Source: JBKECF01 sp047974375
Lineage (GTDB): Bacteria > Bacillota > Clostridia > Lachnospirales > CAMZNU01
Reading direction: 5' to 3'
DNA: 64,000 bases
NCBI GenBank assembly: GCA_047974375.1
Contig: JBKECF010000006.1
Location: forward strand, 72,377 to 136,376
Below, piece after piece: positions 35,195-44,261 of the stretch. Position 1 is the stretch's first letter. The number at the start of each line of letters is the position of its first letter. The notes under the pieces are model-generated. The model was not told where the DNA came from, did not search any database, and worked only from the letters and a program-made list of their open reading frames with translations. Made by a program: the position numbers and the translations under genes.

Positions 35195-35515
35195 TTAATC
35201 CTCCCTGTTTTTATAATCTTCTAACATTTTTTCTAGCTCTGCTACTAACTCATCATTTGAGTCATCGTCAGAACCTTTGCTTTATTTAACTAAAGCAACT
35301 GCAATTTTTGCAATTGAACTTTTATTAAAATCTTGTGACATTATACTTCGTGCAGCCACTTCTTCAGCAGACAGAACAACTTTAAATTGTCTTGCGTATT
35401 GACTGCCATATTGAACTTGTCCACACACAGTTAGTAGCCCTTCTGTTTCTAATGTCTTTAATAATTTGTGTATACCAGAGGGGCCACTCAAAATAAATAT
35501 ACTTTCGCGGCATAA
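35195..35515 (-). pseudogene. BlaI/MecI-like repressor pseudogene
   Basis: The readable part, GPSGIHKLLKTLETEGLLTV..., continues through YARQFKVVLSAEEVAAR and SIAKIAVALVK to an in-frame TAA at 35282. Downstream in the same frame the normal acidic tail continues (DDDSNDELVAELEKMLEDY) to a stop at 35195. The pattern of a winged-helix half, a dimerisation arm and an AKIAxALVK helix resembles BlaI-type repressors of Clostridia, and the blaR1-like remnant follows it. The N-terminal DNA-binding part is missing, probably removed by the IS3 insertion upstream. Confidence 0.6.
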
Positions 35516-35546
35516 AAGTTAATCCTTCTCTATTACTGCATCTTCT

Positions 35547-35963
35547 TTAGCTTGCATTATCCCTTTTTAATCTGTATTCAACAGAAGTTACATAATTTAA
35601 TGATCCATGAATGCGTTTATAGTTATACCATAGAACATATTCTGAAAGTTCTTTCTTTAATTCTTCTAAATCATTAAATATTCTTTCATATGCAAATTCT
35701 GTTTTTATAATTTTATACGCTGCTTCAGCTACTGCATTATCATAAGGACAACCTTTTTTGCTAAGTGACCGCTCTATTTCAAATGCTTGTAGCACTTCAT
35801 CTATTACTTTATTTTTAAATTCATTTCCTCTATCTGTATGGAAAATTTCTATTTCCATTAAATTGATTGTTAAATTCATAAAAGCTTCATATACTAAACT
35901 TGCATCCTTTTTTGAACCACATGAGTATCCTACAATCTCTCTATTAAATAGATTTATTAACAA
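35547..35963 (-). pseudogene. IS3-family transposase (orfB) fragment fused to the galT 3' end
   Basis: A 138-codon piece of the C-terminal integrase core: NLFNREIVGYSCGSKKDASL, FHTDRGNEFKN (second catalytic Asp), LSKKGCPYDNAVAEAAYKIIK (catalytic Glu region) and WYNYKRIHGSLNYVTSVEY. The first catalytic Asp and everything before it are absent. In-frame sequence upstream (QFSLL) overlaps the last galT codons, so the IS inserted into, or was left at, the end of galT. No ribosome site is present. The downstream side abuts the truncated blaI-like gene. Confidence 0.85.
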
Positions 35964-35964
35964 A

Positions 35965-37404
35965 CTAAATTGTATTTAAGAATTTTATAAATCCGTTTTT
36001 GCCATGTTCGTTCAATTTAAACACACCGCAATGAGTTAAACACTCCATGAATTTTTTACCTACTTCATTTTTTAGATATTCAATTAAATTATCTTTTTCA
36101 TTATAGTTAGTTTTTAAATATTCAATCCAATTTTTATGATTTAGGAGTTCTTCGCTAATTTCTTTTTTATTCAAAAGTACATATTCAATATTTTTCAGTT
36201 CATCTTTTAGTCTGGCTGGTAAAATAGCAAGGCCCATAACCTCTATAAGGCCTATATTTTCCTTTTTAATGTGGTGAATTTCCTTATGAGGATGAAAAAT
36301 ACCGTCGGGGTGTTCCTTGGAGGTTCTATTATTCCTTAAAACTAAATTCAATATGTATTGATTGCCTTTTTTTCTGGCAATTGGTGTTATTGTATTGTGT
36401 CTTTCAGTTGTATGAGCAACAATATCATGTTCTGGATCTGAATAATCAATCCACTGGTTAAGTATTTTCTCGCCTAAGGCTAAAATTTCATTTTTATTTT
36501 CTCCACATAATCTAATTGTTGATAAAGGCCATTGTAATAGCTCTAAAGTTATATTATTTTTAGTAACTTTATGAAATGAATTAGCTTTATCCATAGGAAA
36601 AATATGATTACCGCATTGGTAATGGTCATGACTAAGAATTGAACCACCCACAATAGGCAAATCGGCATTGGAGCCGGCGAAGTAATGTGGTATATAGTCA
36701 ACAAATGATAGCAAAGCATCAAAAGTTCTTTTGTTAATAACCATAGGTATATGTTTTTCATTAAGTAAAATTGAGTGTTCATTAAAATAACTATAGGGAG
36801 AATATTGCAAAAACCAATTTTCATTGCATAAACTTAGAGGTATAAGTCTTAAATTTTGTCTAGCTGGATGGTTTAAATTTCCTGCAAAGCCTTCATTCTC
36901 CCTGCAAAGCAAGCACTTAGGATATTTGTTTTTAGGCGTGTTTTTTGCTTTGGCTATATCTTTAGGGTTTTTTTCGGGTTTAGATAAATTAATTGTTATA
37001 TCTAAACCATGGCTTTCCCACATTATATTTTTTTCAATTCTATCTGTGCGAATATAATAAATATCTTTAGATAGATTATAGAAGTAGTTAGTTGCGTCCT
37101 CTTTGTTGTTTTTGTATAACTCTTGAAACTTTTTAATTACTATACTAGGGAGAGGTGTTATTTCGCCCATAATTTTAGTATCTAAAAGATCACGCTGAGT
37201 TATTGTATTTTCAATTTTTCCATTTTCACAAGCAATATCAAGTAGTTTATTTAAAATGTATATAATATCATTATTGGTTTCATTACTAAAAAAATTATGT
37301 TCATTTTCACCAACAATATTCAAAATTTTATTACCTATATAAGATCTGTCATTTTCTTCAATGTAATTTTTATCTATTGCGTAGTTAATTAATTGACCTA
37401 TCAT
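35965..37404 (-). CDS. galT: Galactose-1-phosphate uridylyltransferase (class II)
   Basis: GalT exchanges UMP between UDP-glucose and galactose-1-phosphate in the Leloir pathway. The 479-residue protein is of the Firmicute class II type: KCLLCRENEGFAGNLNHPARQ near residue 158, NEHSILLNEKHIPMVINKRTF near 205, GGSILSHDHYQCG near 252 with the nucleotidyl-accepting His region, and HTTERHNTITPIARKKG near 330. It follows galK after 7 bases. The final codons (NTI and the stop) lie in IS3-derived sequence, so a few native C-terminal residues were probably replaced. The catalytic core is complete. Confidence 0.94.
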   Translation of the reverse strand: MIGQLINYAIDKNYIEENDRSYIGNKILNIVGENEHNFFSNETNNDIIYILNKLLDIACENGKIENTITQRDLLDTKIMGEITPLPSIVIKKFQELYKNNKEDATNYFYNLSKDIYYIRTDRIEKNIMWESHGLDITINLSKPEKNPKDIAKAKNTPKNKYPKCLLCRENEGFAGNLNHPARQNLRLIPLSLCNENWFLQYSPYSYFNEHSILLNEKHIPMVINKRTFDALLSFVDYIPHYFAGSNADLPIVGGSILSHDHYQCGNHIFPMDKANSFHKVTKNNITLELLQWPLSTIRLCGENKNEILALGEKILNQWIDYSDPEHDIVAHTTERHNTITPIARKKGNQYILNLVLRNNRTSKEHPDGIFHPHKEIHHIKKENIGLIEVMGLAILPARLKDELKNIEYVLLNKKEISEELLNHKNWIEYLKTNYNEKDNLIEYLKNEVGKKFMECLTHCGVFKLNEHGKNGFIKFLNTI

Positions 37405-37411
37405 TTTTCAC

Positions 37412-38566
37412 CTATAACTTTCTAGCACCATTTCCAGAGTTAGCAATGTACACTTCGCCATTTAATCCTGTTTCTTTTTTGTAATCCTTAGGGAGATTAT
37501 CTAATAAATCTTTAACTTTATTATCTGGTACGATGTTAACGGTACATCCGCCAAAGCCTGCGCCTGTCATTCTTGCCCCGATTGCACCGTATTTTTGTGC
37601 AAGTTCTACCATTAGGTCTAATTCCTTACAACTAACTTCGTAATCGGTTTTTAATGATTCATGGGATTGATTTAATAAATTACCAAATTCTATAATATTG
37701 CCTTTTGTTAATTCGTTTTTAGCTTTTTGTGTTCTATCATTCTCACTTATTGCGTGCTTTGCTCTTTTAAATAATACATCGCCATTTAAAAGGGGCTTTA
37801 TATTTTCGAGGTCTTTTAAAGTTGCCTCACATAAAAAATTAAATTTTCCAATTGTATTTAATTTTTCTAGAACTAAATCACATTCTTTTCTTCTTTCGTT
37901 GTACTTTGAATCGGCTAAACCTCTTTTAACTTTGGTATTACATATTACAATTTTGTATCCCTCAATGTCTAAGGGTACATGTGTGTACTCTAGAGTATTT
38001 GTGTTTAACATTACAGCTTTGTTTTTTTCGCAAATACCTATGGCAAATTGATCCATTATTCCACAATTTAAACCTATGTATTCATTTTCTGATTTTTGAC
38101 ATAGTTTTATTAATTCAACTTTATCAATATTTAAATTATATTCAGTATTTAAAATTGTAGCCATAAGTAGTTCTATGGAAGCTGAGGAAGATAAACCAGA
38201 ACCATTAGGAATAGTTCCTTCAATTAATAAATCGAAGCCATCAAATTTATAACCTAATTCATTTAAGTAGTAAATTATACCTTTCATATAGTTTACCCAA
38301 TTATGGTCTTGGTCATACTTTAAAGTATTTAAGTCTATTTCAATAATATCTTTGTCTTTGTAGTTATTGGAATAAAACCTGCATATATTGTCATTTCTTT
38401 TTTTATATACTCCATATGTTCCAATATCTAAGGCACAAGGAAAAACAAAGCCGCCATTATAGTCTATATGTTCACCAATTAAGTTTACACGACCTGGTGA
38501 AAAGTATACACAGTTGCTGTTAGTTCCAAAAACTTTCTTGAAATCATCTTTTAAATTATTAATCAT
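37412..38566 (-). CDS. galK: Galactokinase
   Basis: GalK phosphorylates galactose at C1. The 384 residues carry the galactokinase signature GRVNLIGEHIDYNGGFVFPCA near residues 25-45, the GHMP ATP-binding loop GTIPNGSGLSSSASIELL near 117, GIMDQFAIG near 166 with the catalytic Asp, and GARMTGAGFGGCTVNIV near 343. It is the promoter-proximal gene of a galK-galT operon and is divergent from ilvA. galE is elsewhere in the window (5913). Confidence 0.96.
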   Translation of the reverse strand: MINNLKDDFKKVFGTNSNCVYFSPGRVNLIGEHIDYNGGFVFPCALDIGTYGVYKKRNDNICRFYSNNYKDKDIIEIDLNTLKYDQDHNWVNYMKGIIYYLNELGYKFDGFDLLIEGTIPNGSGLSSSASIELLMATILNTEYNLNIDKVELIKLCQKSENEYIGLNCGIMDQFAIGICEKNKAVMLNTNTLEYTHVPLDIEGYKIVICNTKVKRGLADSKYNERRKECDLVLEKLNTIGKFNFLCEATLKDLENIKPLLNGDVLFKRAKHAISENDRTQKAKNELTKGNIIEFGNLLNQSHESLKTDYEVSCKELDLMVELAQKYGAIGARMTGAGFGGCTVNIVPDNKVKDLLDNLPKDYKKETGLNGEVYIANSGNGARKL

Positions 38567-38711
38567 TTTTTTCCTCTTTTCTAATTTTTATTTACGAGTT
38601 CGTATCTAATATTATTTTAGTAAATTTTTACCTCTGTGTCAAATTTAATGTAATTTGACAATAATTATTGTAAGTAATAAACTAGAGTAGTTAAAATATG
38701 GTGGAGGTTAT

Positions 38712-39932
38712 ATGAATTCAGTAGAGTCTTTTAAAAATGCAATGAATATAGTTGAAAGTGTAATAAATAAAACAGATTTAATTTATTGCAATGAGCTAAG
38801 TTGCAAATATAATAATAATATTTATTTAAAACCAGAGAACTTTCAGAAAACAGGTTCTTATAAAATTCGAGGTGCATACTATAAAATTTCATTACTAACA
38901 GATGAAGAAAAGTCTAAAGGTTTAATTACTTCATCTGCGGGAAATCACGCACAAGGCGTTGCTTATGCAGCTAAGGAAATGAATATTAGAGCTAAAGTCG
39001 TTATGCCAACAACAACGCCTTTAGTTAAAGTAAATAGAACAAAAAGCTATGGAGCTGAGGTCATACTACATGGCGATTGTTACGATGAGGCATCGGATTA
39101 TGCGAAAAAAATGTCCTTAGAAGAGGGATACACTTATATTCATCCATTTAATGACTTAGACATAGCCACTGGACAAGGAACAATTGCATACGAAATATTA
39201 AAAGAATTGCCGGAGGTAGATGTTATTCTTGTACCTATAGGTGGTGGCGGGTTGTCGTCAGGGGTGTCAACACTAGTAAAAATGTTAATGCCTCACGTAG
39301 AAGTTATAGGTGTTGAACCAGTGGGGGCTGCATCTATGAAATATTCTATAGAAATGAATAAGGCAAGTGTATTAAATAAAGTAGATACTATCGCCGATGG
39401 CGTTGCAGTTAAAGCTCCAGGGGATAAAGTTTTTCCTTATATTAAAGAAAATATAAGTGATATTATTTTAATAGATGACAATGAATTAATAGATGCATTT
39501 TTAAGTCTAATGGAAAATCATAAAATGATAGTAGAATATGCAGGATTGTTAACTGTTGCTGCCTTAGAACACATTAAATTTAGAAATAAAAATGTAGTTT
39601 CTATATTAAGTGGTGGTAATATGGATGTAATAACAATGGCATCTTTAGTTCAACATGGTTTAATTAATAGAGGTAGAATTTTTACATTTGGAGTATATTT
39701 ACCTGATAGACCGGGTGAACTTGTAAATGTAGCTAATATAATTTCTAAAGAAAATGGAAATATAATAAAACTTGACCACAACCAATTTGTAAGTATAAAT
39801 AGAAATAAAGCTGTTGAGTTAGTTATAACTCTTGAAGCTTTTGGTCATGACCATAAAAATAAAATTTTGAAAAAACTTAAAGACAAAGGCTATGAGCCTG
39901 TACTTAAGGAAACCAAAAATTTATATGATTAA
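38712..39932 (+). CDS. ilvA: Threonine ammonia-lyase (threonine dehydratase)
   Basis: IlvA converts threonine to 2-oxobutanoate and ammonia. The 406-residue PLP enzyme has the lysine motif FQKTGSYKIRGAYYKI near residue 52, SAGNHAQGVAYAA near 75, the glycine loop PIGGGGLSSGVS near 178 and SGGNMDV near 305. A C-terminal ACT-like domain (FGVYLPDRPGELVNVANII, about 325-400) matches the catabolic-type or short biosynthetic enzymes rather than the long two-ACT E. coli IlvA. A GGTGGAGG site precedes the ATG. It is followed by two closely linked genes. Confidence 0.93.
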   Translation: MNSVESFKNAMNIVESVINKTDLIYCNELSCKYNNNIYLKPENFQKTGSYKIRGAYYKISLLTDEEKSKGLITSSAGNHAQGVAYAAKEMNIRAKVVMPTTTPLVKVNRTKSYGAEVILHGDCYDEASDYAKKMSLEEGYTYIHPFNDLDIATGQGTIAYEILKELPEVDVILVPIGGGGLSSGVSTLVKMLMPHVEVIGVEPVGAASMKYSIEMNKASVLNKVDTIADGVAVKAPGDKVFPYIKENISDIILIDDNELIDAFLSLMENHKMIVEYAGLLTVAALEHIKFRNKNVVSILSGGNMDVITMASLVQHGLINRGRIFTFGVYLPDRPGELVNVANIISKENGNIIKLDHNQFVSINRNKAVELVITLEAFGHDHKNKILKKLKDKGYEPVLKETKNLYD

Positions 39933-39941
39933 GGGGTAAAA

Positions 39942-40583
39942 ATGATTAATATTTCAAATATACCATTTCCCGCCTCTGTACCTATTGTAGTGTTTATAGT
40001 TCTTATAATATATTTTAAAATTAATAAAAGTAATAGAGTAAAAGGAAAAATGGAAAAATACATTGAGCGTGAGGCTAGTATTGATTTTTTTCATTTTAAA
40101 GAATTACCTAAAGAAGTTTTTTTGTTTGCAGATAAAAAAATTTTTGATATAGAGGTTAATTTTGATAATAAAGCACAAGAAATTAGTTTTAAAAATATAA
40201 AAGAGAACTTAAGGGTGCTAAGTGAAGATACAATGCTTAGGCTAGACAAACAATACACAAATTTAGAGATAAAAGAGATATATGGAGTAAGAAATTTAGA
40301 AGCTATAATAAATGGAGAGAGTAATTTAAGCAGATACATTATACAACTAAATTCTATGGCTGAATTATTACTTAAAAATGAAGAATACATCTATTTTGAA
40401 GCTATACTGTTGGAAGCCATAAGAATGAAGTCGGATATTAGTAAGACCTATATTTTATTACTTGATTATTATAAAACATTCAATAAAAGTAAATACCGAA
40501 AATTTAAATTAGACATAGAAAATAATCAAGTAGTACTTAATAATAAATATTTAAAAAAGAAGTTATTGGAAGGGGAAATATAA
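39942..40583 (+). CDS. Hypothetical protein with one N-terminal membrane segment
   Basis: A 213-residue protein with a membrane anchor at residues 8-28 (FPASVPIVVFIVLIIYF) and a soluble, lysine- and glutamate-rich remainder that looks helical. No family is recognised. It begins 9 bases after ilvA and its stop overlaps the pdp start (TAATG), so it is translated within the ilvA-pdp message. No function is proposed. Confidence 0.7.
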   Translation: MINISNIPFPASVPIVVFIVLIIYFKINKSNRVKGKMEKYIEREASIDFFHFKELPKEVFLFADKKIFDIEVNFDNKAQEISFKNIKENLRVLSEDTMLRLDKQYTNLEIKEIYGVRNLEAIINGESNLSRYIIQLNSMAELLLKNEEYIYFEAILLEAIRMKSDISKTYILLLDYYKTFNKSKYRKFKLDIENNQVVLNNKYLKKKLLEGEI

Positions 40584-41881
40584 TGAATATAATTCGAATA
40601 ATTGAGAAAAAAAGAGATAAAGAAGTGCTTTCTAAGGAAGAAATAGAGTGGTTTGTAAAGGAATATACAAATGGAACAATGGAGGATTACCAAGCATCGT
40701 CATTACTTATGGCTATAGTTTTAAATGGCATGACAAAAGAAGAATGTGTAAATTTAACAATGGCAATGGCGAATTCGGGCGAAATTTTAGACTTAAGTTC
40801 AATTAATGGAATAAAATGTGATAAACATTCAACGGGTGGGGTAGGTGATAAAACTACTTTGGTATTAGCGCCATTAGTTGCGTCATGTGGTGTGCCAGTG
40901 GCTAAAATGAGCGGAAGAGGATTGGGACATACAGGTGGTACCTTAGATAAAATCGAATCTATAGAAGGTGCCGAAATATCAATGTCTATGGAACAGTTTA
41001 TTAAACAGGTAAATGAAATTGGTATTGCAGTTGCTGGTCAAACAGGTAATCTAGCACCAGCAGACAAAAAACTTTATGCTCTTCGTGATGTAACAGGGAC
41101 GGTTCAATCTACACCGCTTATAGCGTCATCTATTATGAGTAAAAAAATAGCCAGTGGTGCTGATGCCATTGTTTTAGATGTAAAAACTGGTGGTGGTGCT
41201 TTTATGAAAAGTATAGATGCAGCAAGAGAATTAGCGAAAACAATGGTAGATATTGGAAATGGCTCAGGAAGAGTAACTAAAGCTGTTATAACTAATATGG
41301 AAGAACCTCTAGGTTTTGCAGTAGGTAATTCAATTGAAGTAATTGAAGCAATAGAAACATTAAAAGGAAATGGGCCTAAAGACTTACTTGAATTAGTTTT
41401 AGAGTTAGGTAGTCAAATGCTAATAAATAGCAAGTGTGTTGGAACTACTGAGGCTGGTAAAAAACTATTGCAAGAAAAAATTTATAATGGAGAAGGTCTA
41501 AAGAAACTAGTTGAATTTATTAAGATTCAAGGTGGTAATTCTGAAGTTGTTATGGACTATAGTAAGTTCAAACAACCAAAATATAAAGTGGAAATTGTAG
41601 CTAAAGAAGATGGATATATAGAAAAAATTATAGCCTTAAAAATAGGCGAGGCAGCAATGGAATTAGGGGCAGGAAGAAGAACAAAAGACGATGCAATAGA
41701 TATGAGCGCAGGTATTTTATTCAATAAAAAAGTAGGTGATAGTGTTAAAAAAGGTGAAAAAATATTAACCTACTTTACAGACAAAGATGACAGTACATAT
41801 GTAGCGGACATAATCGAAAATTCAATTTCAATTTCCAAAGAAAAAGTTGAAAAGTTACAATTAATATATGAAATAATATAG
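40583..41881 (+). CDS. pdp: Pyrimidine-nucleoside phosphorylase
   Basis: Pdp (DeoA family) phosphorolyses thymidine, uridine or deoxyuridine to the base and (deoxy)ribose-1-phosphate. The 432-residue length is typical of the Firmicute enzyme. Signatures are KCDKHSTGGVGDKTTLVLAP near residue 80, KMSGRGLGHTGGTLDKIES near 108, which is the family signature, SSIMSKKIASGADAIVLDVK near 185 and a C-terminal AAMELGAGRRTKDD domain near 360. It overlaps the preceding gene by one base. The neighbouring guaA suggests a nucleotide-metabolism context. Confidence 0.94.
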   Translation: MNIIRIIEKKRDKEVLSKEEIEWFVKEYTNGTMEDYQASSLLMAIVLNGMTKEECVNLTMAMANSGEILDLSSINGIKCDKHSTGGVGDKTTLVLAPLVASCGVPVAKMSGRGLGHTGGTLDKIESIEGAEISMSMEQFIKQVNEIGIAVAGQTGNLAPADKKLYALRDVTGTVQSTPLIASSIMSKKIASGADAIVLDVKTGGGAFMKSIDAARELAKTMVDIGNGSGRVTKAVITNMEEPLGFAVGNSIEVIEAIETLKGNGPKDLLELVLELGSQMLINSKCVGTTEAGKKLLQEKIYNGEGLKKLVEFIKIQGGNSEVVMDYSKFKQPKYKVEIVAKEDGYIEKIIALKIGEAAMELGAGRRTKDDAIDMSAGILFNKKVGDSVKKGEKILTYFTDKDDSTYVADIIENSISISKEKVEKLQLIYEII

Positions 41882-41907
41882 AAATATCAATTCAGAAAGT
41901 TAACTAA

Positions 41908-41997
41908 CCACGTAAGTGGGTGAATCCACGTTGAGCGTAGAATTAGTCAATTTCTCCATCAAATATAATATTTGAGGAGTAAGTCTAATTCTTCACG
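41908..41997 (+). promoter_or_regulatory. Foldable leader upstream of guaA (unassigned)
   Basis: CCAC-GTAA-GTGG (41908-41919) competes with GTGG-GTGAAT-CCAC, because the middle GTGG can pair with either side. Downstream, AGAATTAG (41939-41946) pairs with CTAATTCT (41985-41992) and encloses a stem of CTCC/GGAG and TCAAATA/TATTTGA (41954-41979). No purine-riboswitch consensus is present. Mutually exclusive pairing before guaA suggests regulation, but the class is unknown. Confidence 0.4.
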
Positions 41998-42034
41998 ATT
42001 TAAATAATTGTTTTCTACAAAGGAGAAAAGATTA

Positions 42035-43570
42035 ATGAAACATGAACTTATTTTAGTATTAGATTTTGGTGGGCAATATAATCAGTTAATTGCAAGGCGA
42101 GTGAGAGATTTAAATGTATATTGTGAGGTTATATCATACGATACGCCTTTAAATGAAATTAAAGAAATGAATCCTATTGGAATTATTTTTACAGGTGGAC
42201 CGAGTGTTGTAACTGATGCGAATGCACCAATCGTTTCAAAGGAAATATTTGATATGGGCATACCTATTTTAGGTATTTGCTACGGTTGCCAATTAATGGG
42301 ACATTTACACGGAGGCAATGTAATAAAAGCTCCAAATAAAGAATATGGCAAAACGGAAATTAAATATGATACAAATAGCCTTTTATTTAATGGTTTAGAT
42401 AAAAATAATATTTCATGGATGAGTCATACATACCATATAGAAAATGCTCCAGAAGACTTTAAGCTAATAGCAGGTACAAACACTTGTAAAGTTGCTGCAA
42501 TGGAAAATAAGAATAAAAATTTATACGGAGTACAGTTTCACCCTGAAGTTGTGCATACAAATGAAGGTAATAAAATAATAAGTAATTTCCTTTATAATAT
42601 TTGCAATTGTAAAGGGGATTGGGTTGTAGACGATATAGCTAAAGAAATGGTAAATGACATAAAAGCAAAGGTTGGTAATAAAAAAGTTTTACTAGCCTTA
42701 AGTGGCGGGGTGGATTCCTCAGTTGCGGCTGCCCTAATTCACAAAGCTATAGGTGACAACCTTATATGTGTGTTTGTGGATCATGGATTACTACGTCATA
42801 ATGAAGGTGATGAAGTGGAAAATATATTCAGAGAACGTTTTTCCATGAATTTAATAAGAGTGAATGCTGAAGGAAGATTTTTAAGTAAGTTAGCAGGAAT
42901 TTCAGATCCTGAGACTAAAAGGAAAATAATTGGCGAAGAATTTATTAGAGTTTTTGAAGAAGAAGGAAAGAAAATAGGAAGCGTAGATTTTCTCGCACAA
43001 GGCACAATATATCCAGATGTAATAGAAAGTGGAACAAAAAATTCTGCTGTTATTAAAAGTCACCATAATGTTGGGGGTATACCGGATGTAATTGACTTTG
43101 ACGATATAATTGAACCACTTAGAGATTTGTTTAAAGATGAAGTCCGTAAAGTTGGCTTGGCCGTTGGCTTGCCAGAGGACTTAGTATTTAGACAGCCTTT
43201 TCCAGGTCCTGGGCTAGCTATAAGAATAATAGGCGACATAACTAAAGAAAAGTTAGATATTTTAAGACACACAGATTATATTTATAGGGAAGAGATTAAA
43301 AATGCAGGGTTAGATAGAGATATTTGGCAATACTTTACAGTTTTAACTGGTTTAAGGTCTGTGGGTGTAATGGGCGATGAAAGAACATATGGATATACTA
43401 TTGCTTTAAGAGGCGTTACATCATTAGATGCAATGAGTGCTGATTGGGCTCGTATACCTTATGATGTTCTGGAAAAAATTAGTGTAAGGTTGGTTAATGA
43501 ATGCCACGATGTTAATCGGATTGTTTATGATATAACTAGTAAGCCACCTAGTACTATTGAGTGGGAATAA
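42035..43570 (+). CDS. guaA: GMP synthase (glutamine-hydrolysing)
   Basis: GuaA aminates XMP to GMP. The class I glutaminase domain (residues 1-195) has [11 protein letters not shown] near 80 with the nucleophilic Cys, and [10 protein letters not shown] near 170 with His and Glu. The ATP-pyrophosphatase domain begins with [15 protein letters not shown] near 223, and the dimerisation domain contains [16 protein letters not shown] near 386 and ends KPPSTIEWE. The frame is open from 42008, but the ATG at 42035 follows AAAGGAGAAAAG and matches the family start (511 residues). In many bacteria the 3' end of guaA is an integration site for islands; decayed mobile DNA follows here. Confidence 0.96.
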   Translation: MKHELILVLDFGGQYNQLIARRVRDLNVYCEVISYDTPLNEIKEMNPIGIIFTGGPSVVTDANAPIVSKEIFDMGIPILGICYGCQLMGHLHGGNVIKAPNKEYGKTEIKYDTNSLLFNGLDKNNISWMSHTYHIENAPEDFKLIAGTNTCKVAAMENKNKNLYGVQFHPEVVHTNEGNKIISNFLYNICNCKGDWVVDDIAKEMVNDIKAKVGNKKVLLALSGGVDSSVAAALIHKAIGDNLICVFVDHGLLRHNEGDEVENIFRERFSMNLIRVNAEGRFLSKLAGISDPETKRKIIGEEFIRVFEEEGKKIGSVDFLAQGTIYPDVIESGTKNSAVIKSHHNVGGIPDVIDFDDIIEPLRDLFKDEVRKVGLAVGLPEDLVFRQPFPGPGLAIRIIGDITKEKLDILRHTDYIYREEIKNAGLDRDIWQYFTVLTGLRSVGVMGDERTYGYTIALRGVTSLDAMSADWARIPYDVLEKISVRLVNECHDVNRIVYDITSKPPSTIEWE

Positions 43571-43574
43571 GATT

Positions 43575-43619
43575 AAACCACCAAAAACCTTGAATTAACA
43601 AGATTTTTGGTGGTTTTTT
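43575..43619 (+). terminator. guaA terminator
   Basis: AACCACCAAAAA pairs with TTTTTGGTGGTT, extended by CTTG/CAAG, and ends in a T tract. Confidence 0.9.
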
Positions 43620-43794
43620 AATTACATTGACCACATTTTGACCACAAAATATTTATATGAAATTTATTATATGTATTTTAAATAGGGTTTTATGGTCAGT
43701 ATATTAATTGAATCCACATACAAAAATATTATTTTTCATCTAATCAATATAAATTATATCAGATATTGAATTTTTCACAAAAAACTATGAATTA

Positions 43795-44064
43795 TTATAT
43801 ATCTATTTCAACTGTGAACTTTCCAAAATTATCTGATTTTATGTAATATTCAATTGCTGAAAATCCTCCAGCATGATAAAAAATATCATCTGTACTAGAA
43901 TATCCTGTATGTGATCTAACCAACACTTTATCCGATGTAATTGGTAAAATAAATATTGAACTTTTATTTATTTCTCCATTTATGATAACTTTATCTGAGT
44001 AAATTTTATAATTAATAATACATTTATAATTACCAATCATATTCTCTTGTTTGACAGATACCAA
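43795..44064 (-). CDS. Fragment of a hypothetical protein
   Basis: An 89-codon minus-strand frame of beta-rich character (YKCIINYKIYSDKVIINGEI... to KFTVEIDI). In-frame coding-like sequence (VEYLEVNIDSFLV) continues upstream of the ATG to a stop near 44093, and no ribosome site precedes the ATG, so it is probably the 3' part of a truncated gene. No family is recognised. It lies in the decayed stretch after guaA. Confidence 0.4.
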   Translation of the reverse strand: MVSVKQENMIGNYKCIINYKIYSDKVIINGEINKSSIFILPITSDKVLVRSHTGYSSTDDIFYHAGGFSAIEYYIKSDNFGKFTVEIDI

Positions 44065-44123
44065 AAATGAATCTATATTTACCTCTAAATATTCGACTTT
44101 ATTTTAAACCCATCTTCAACACC

Positions 44124-44167
44124 AAAAACAGGTCAAATCTTGAATTTTAGGGATTTGACCTGTTTTT
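44124..44167. terminator. Strong hairpin with A and T tracts (terminator-like)
   Basis: AAAAACAGGTCAAATC pairs with GATTTGACCTGTTTTT around a 12-base loop. It may belong to the fragment on the minus strand or to the end of the IS1634-type element. Confidence 0.7.
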
Positions 44168-44261
44168 CACCTCGTTTTGTAGTAAAGACTAACCTTGAAT
44201 ATTAGACCTGTGCTACCGAAATTTAAATGATATTATTAAGTCAAGACCTAAGGAAGTGCTT

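Noticed and set aside
43617..43660. Repeated TTGACCACA-like sequences after guaA as phage attachment sites
   Set aside because: Two short ACCACA matches are not a direct repeat long enough to be an att site, and no integrase gene is present.
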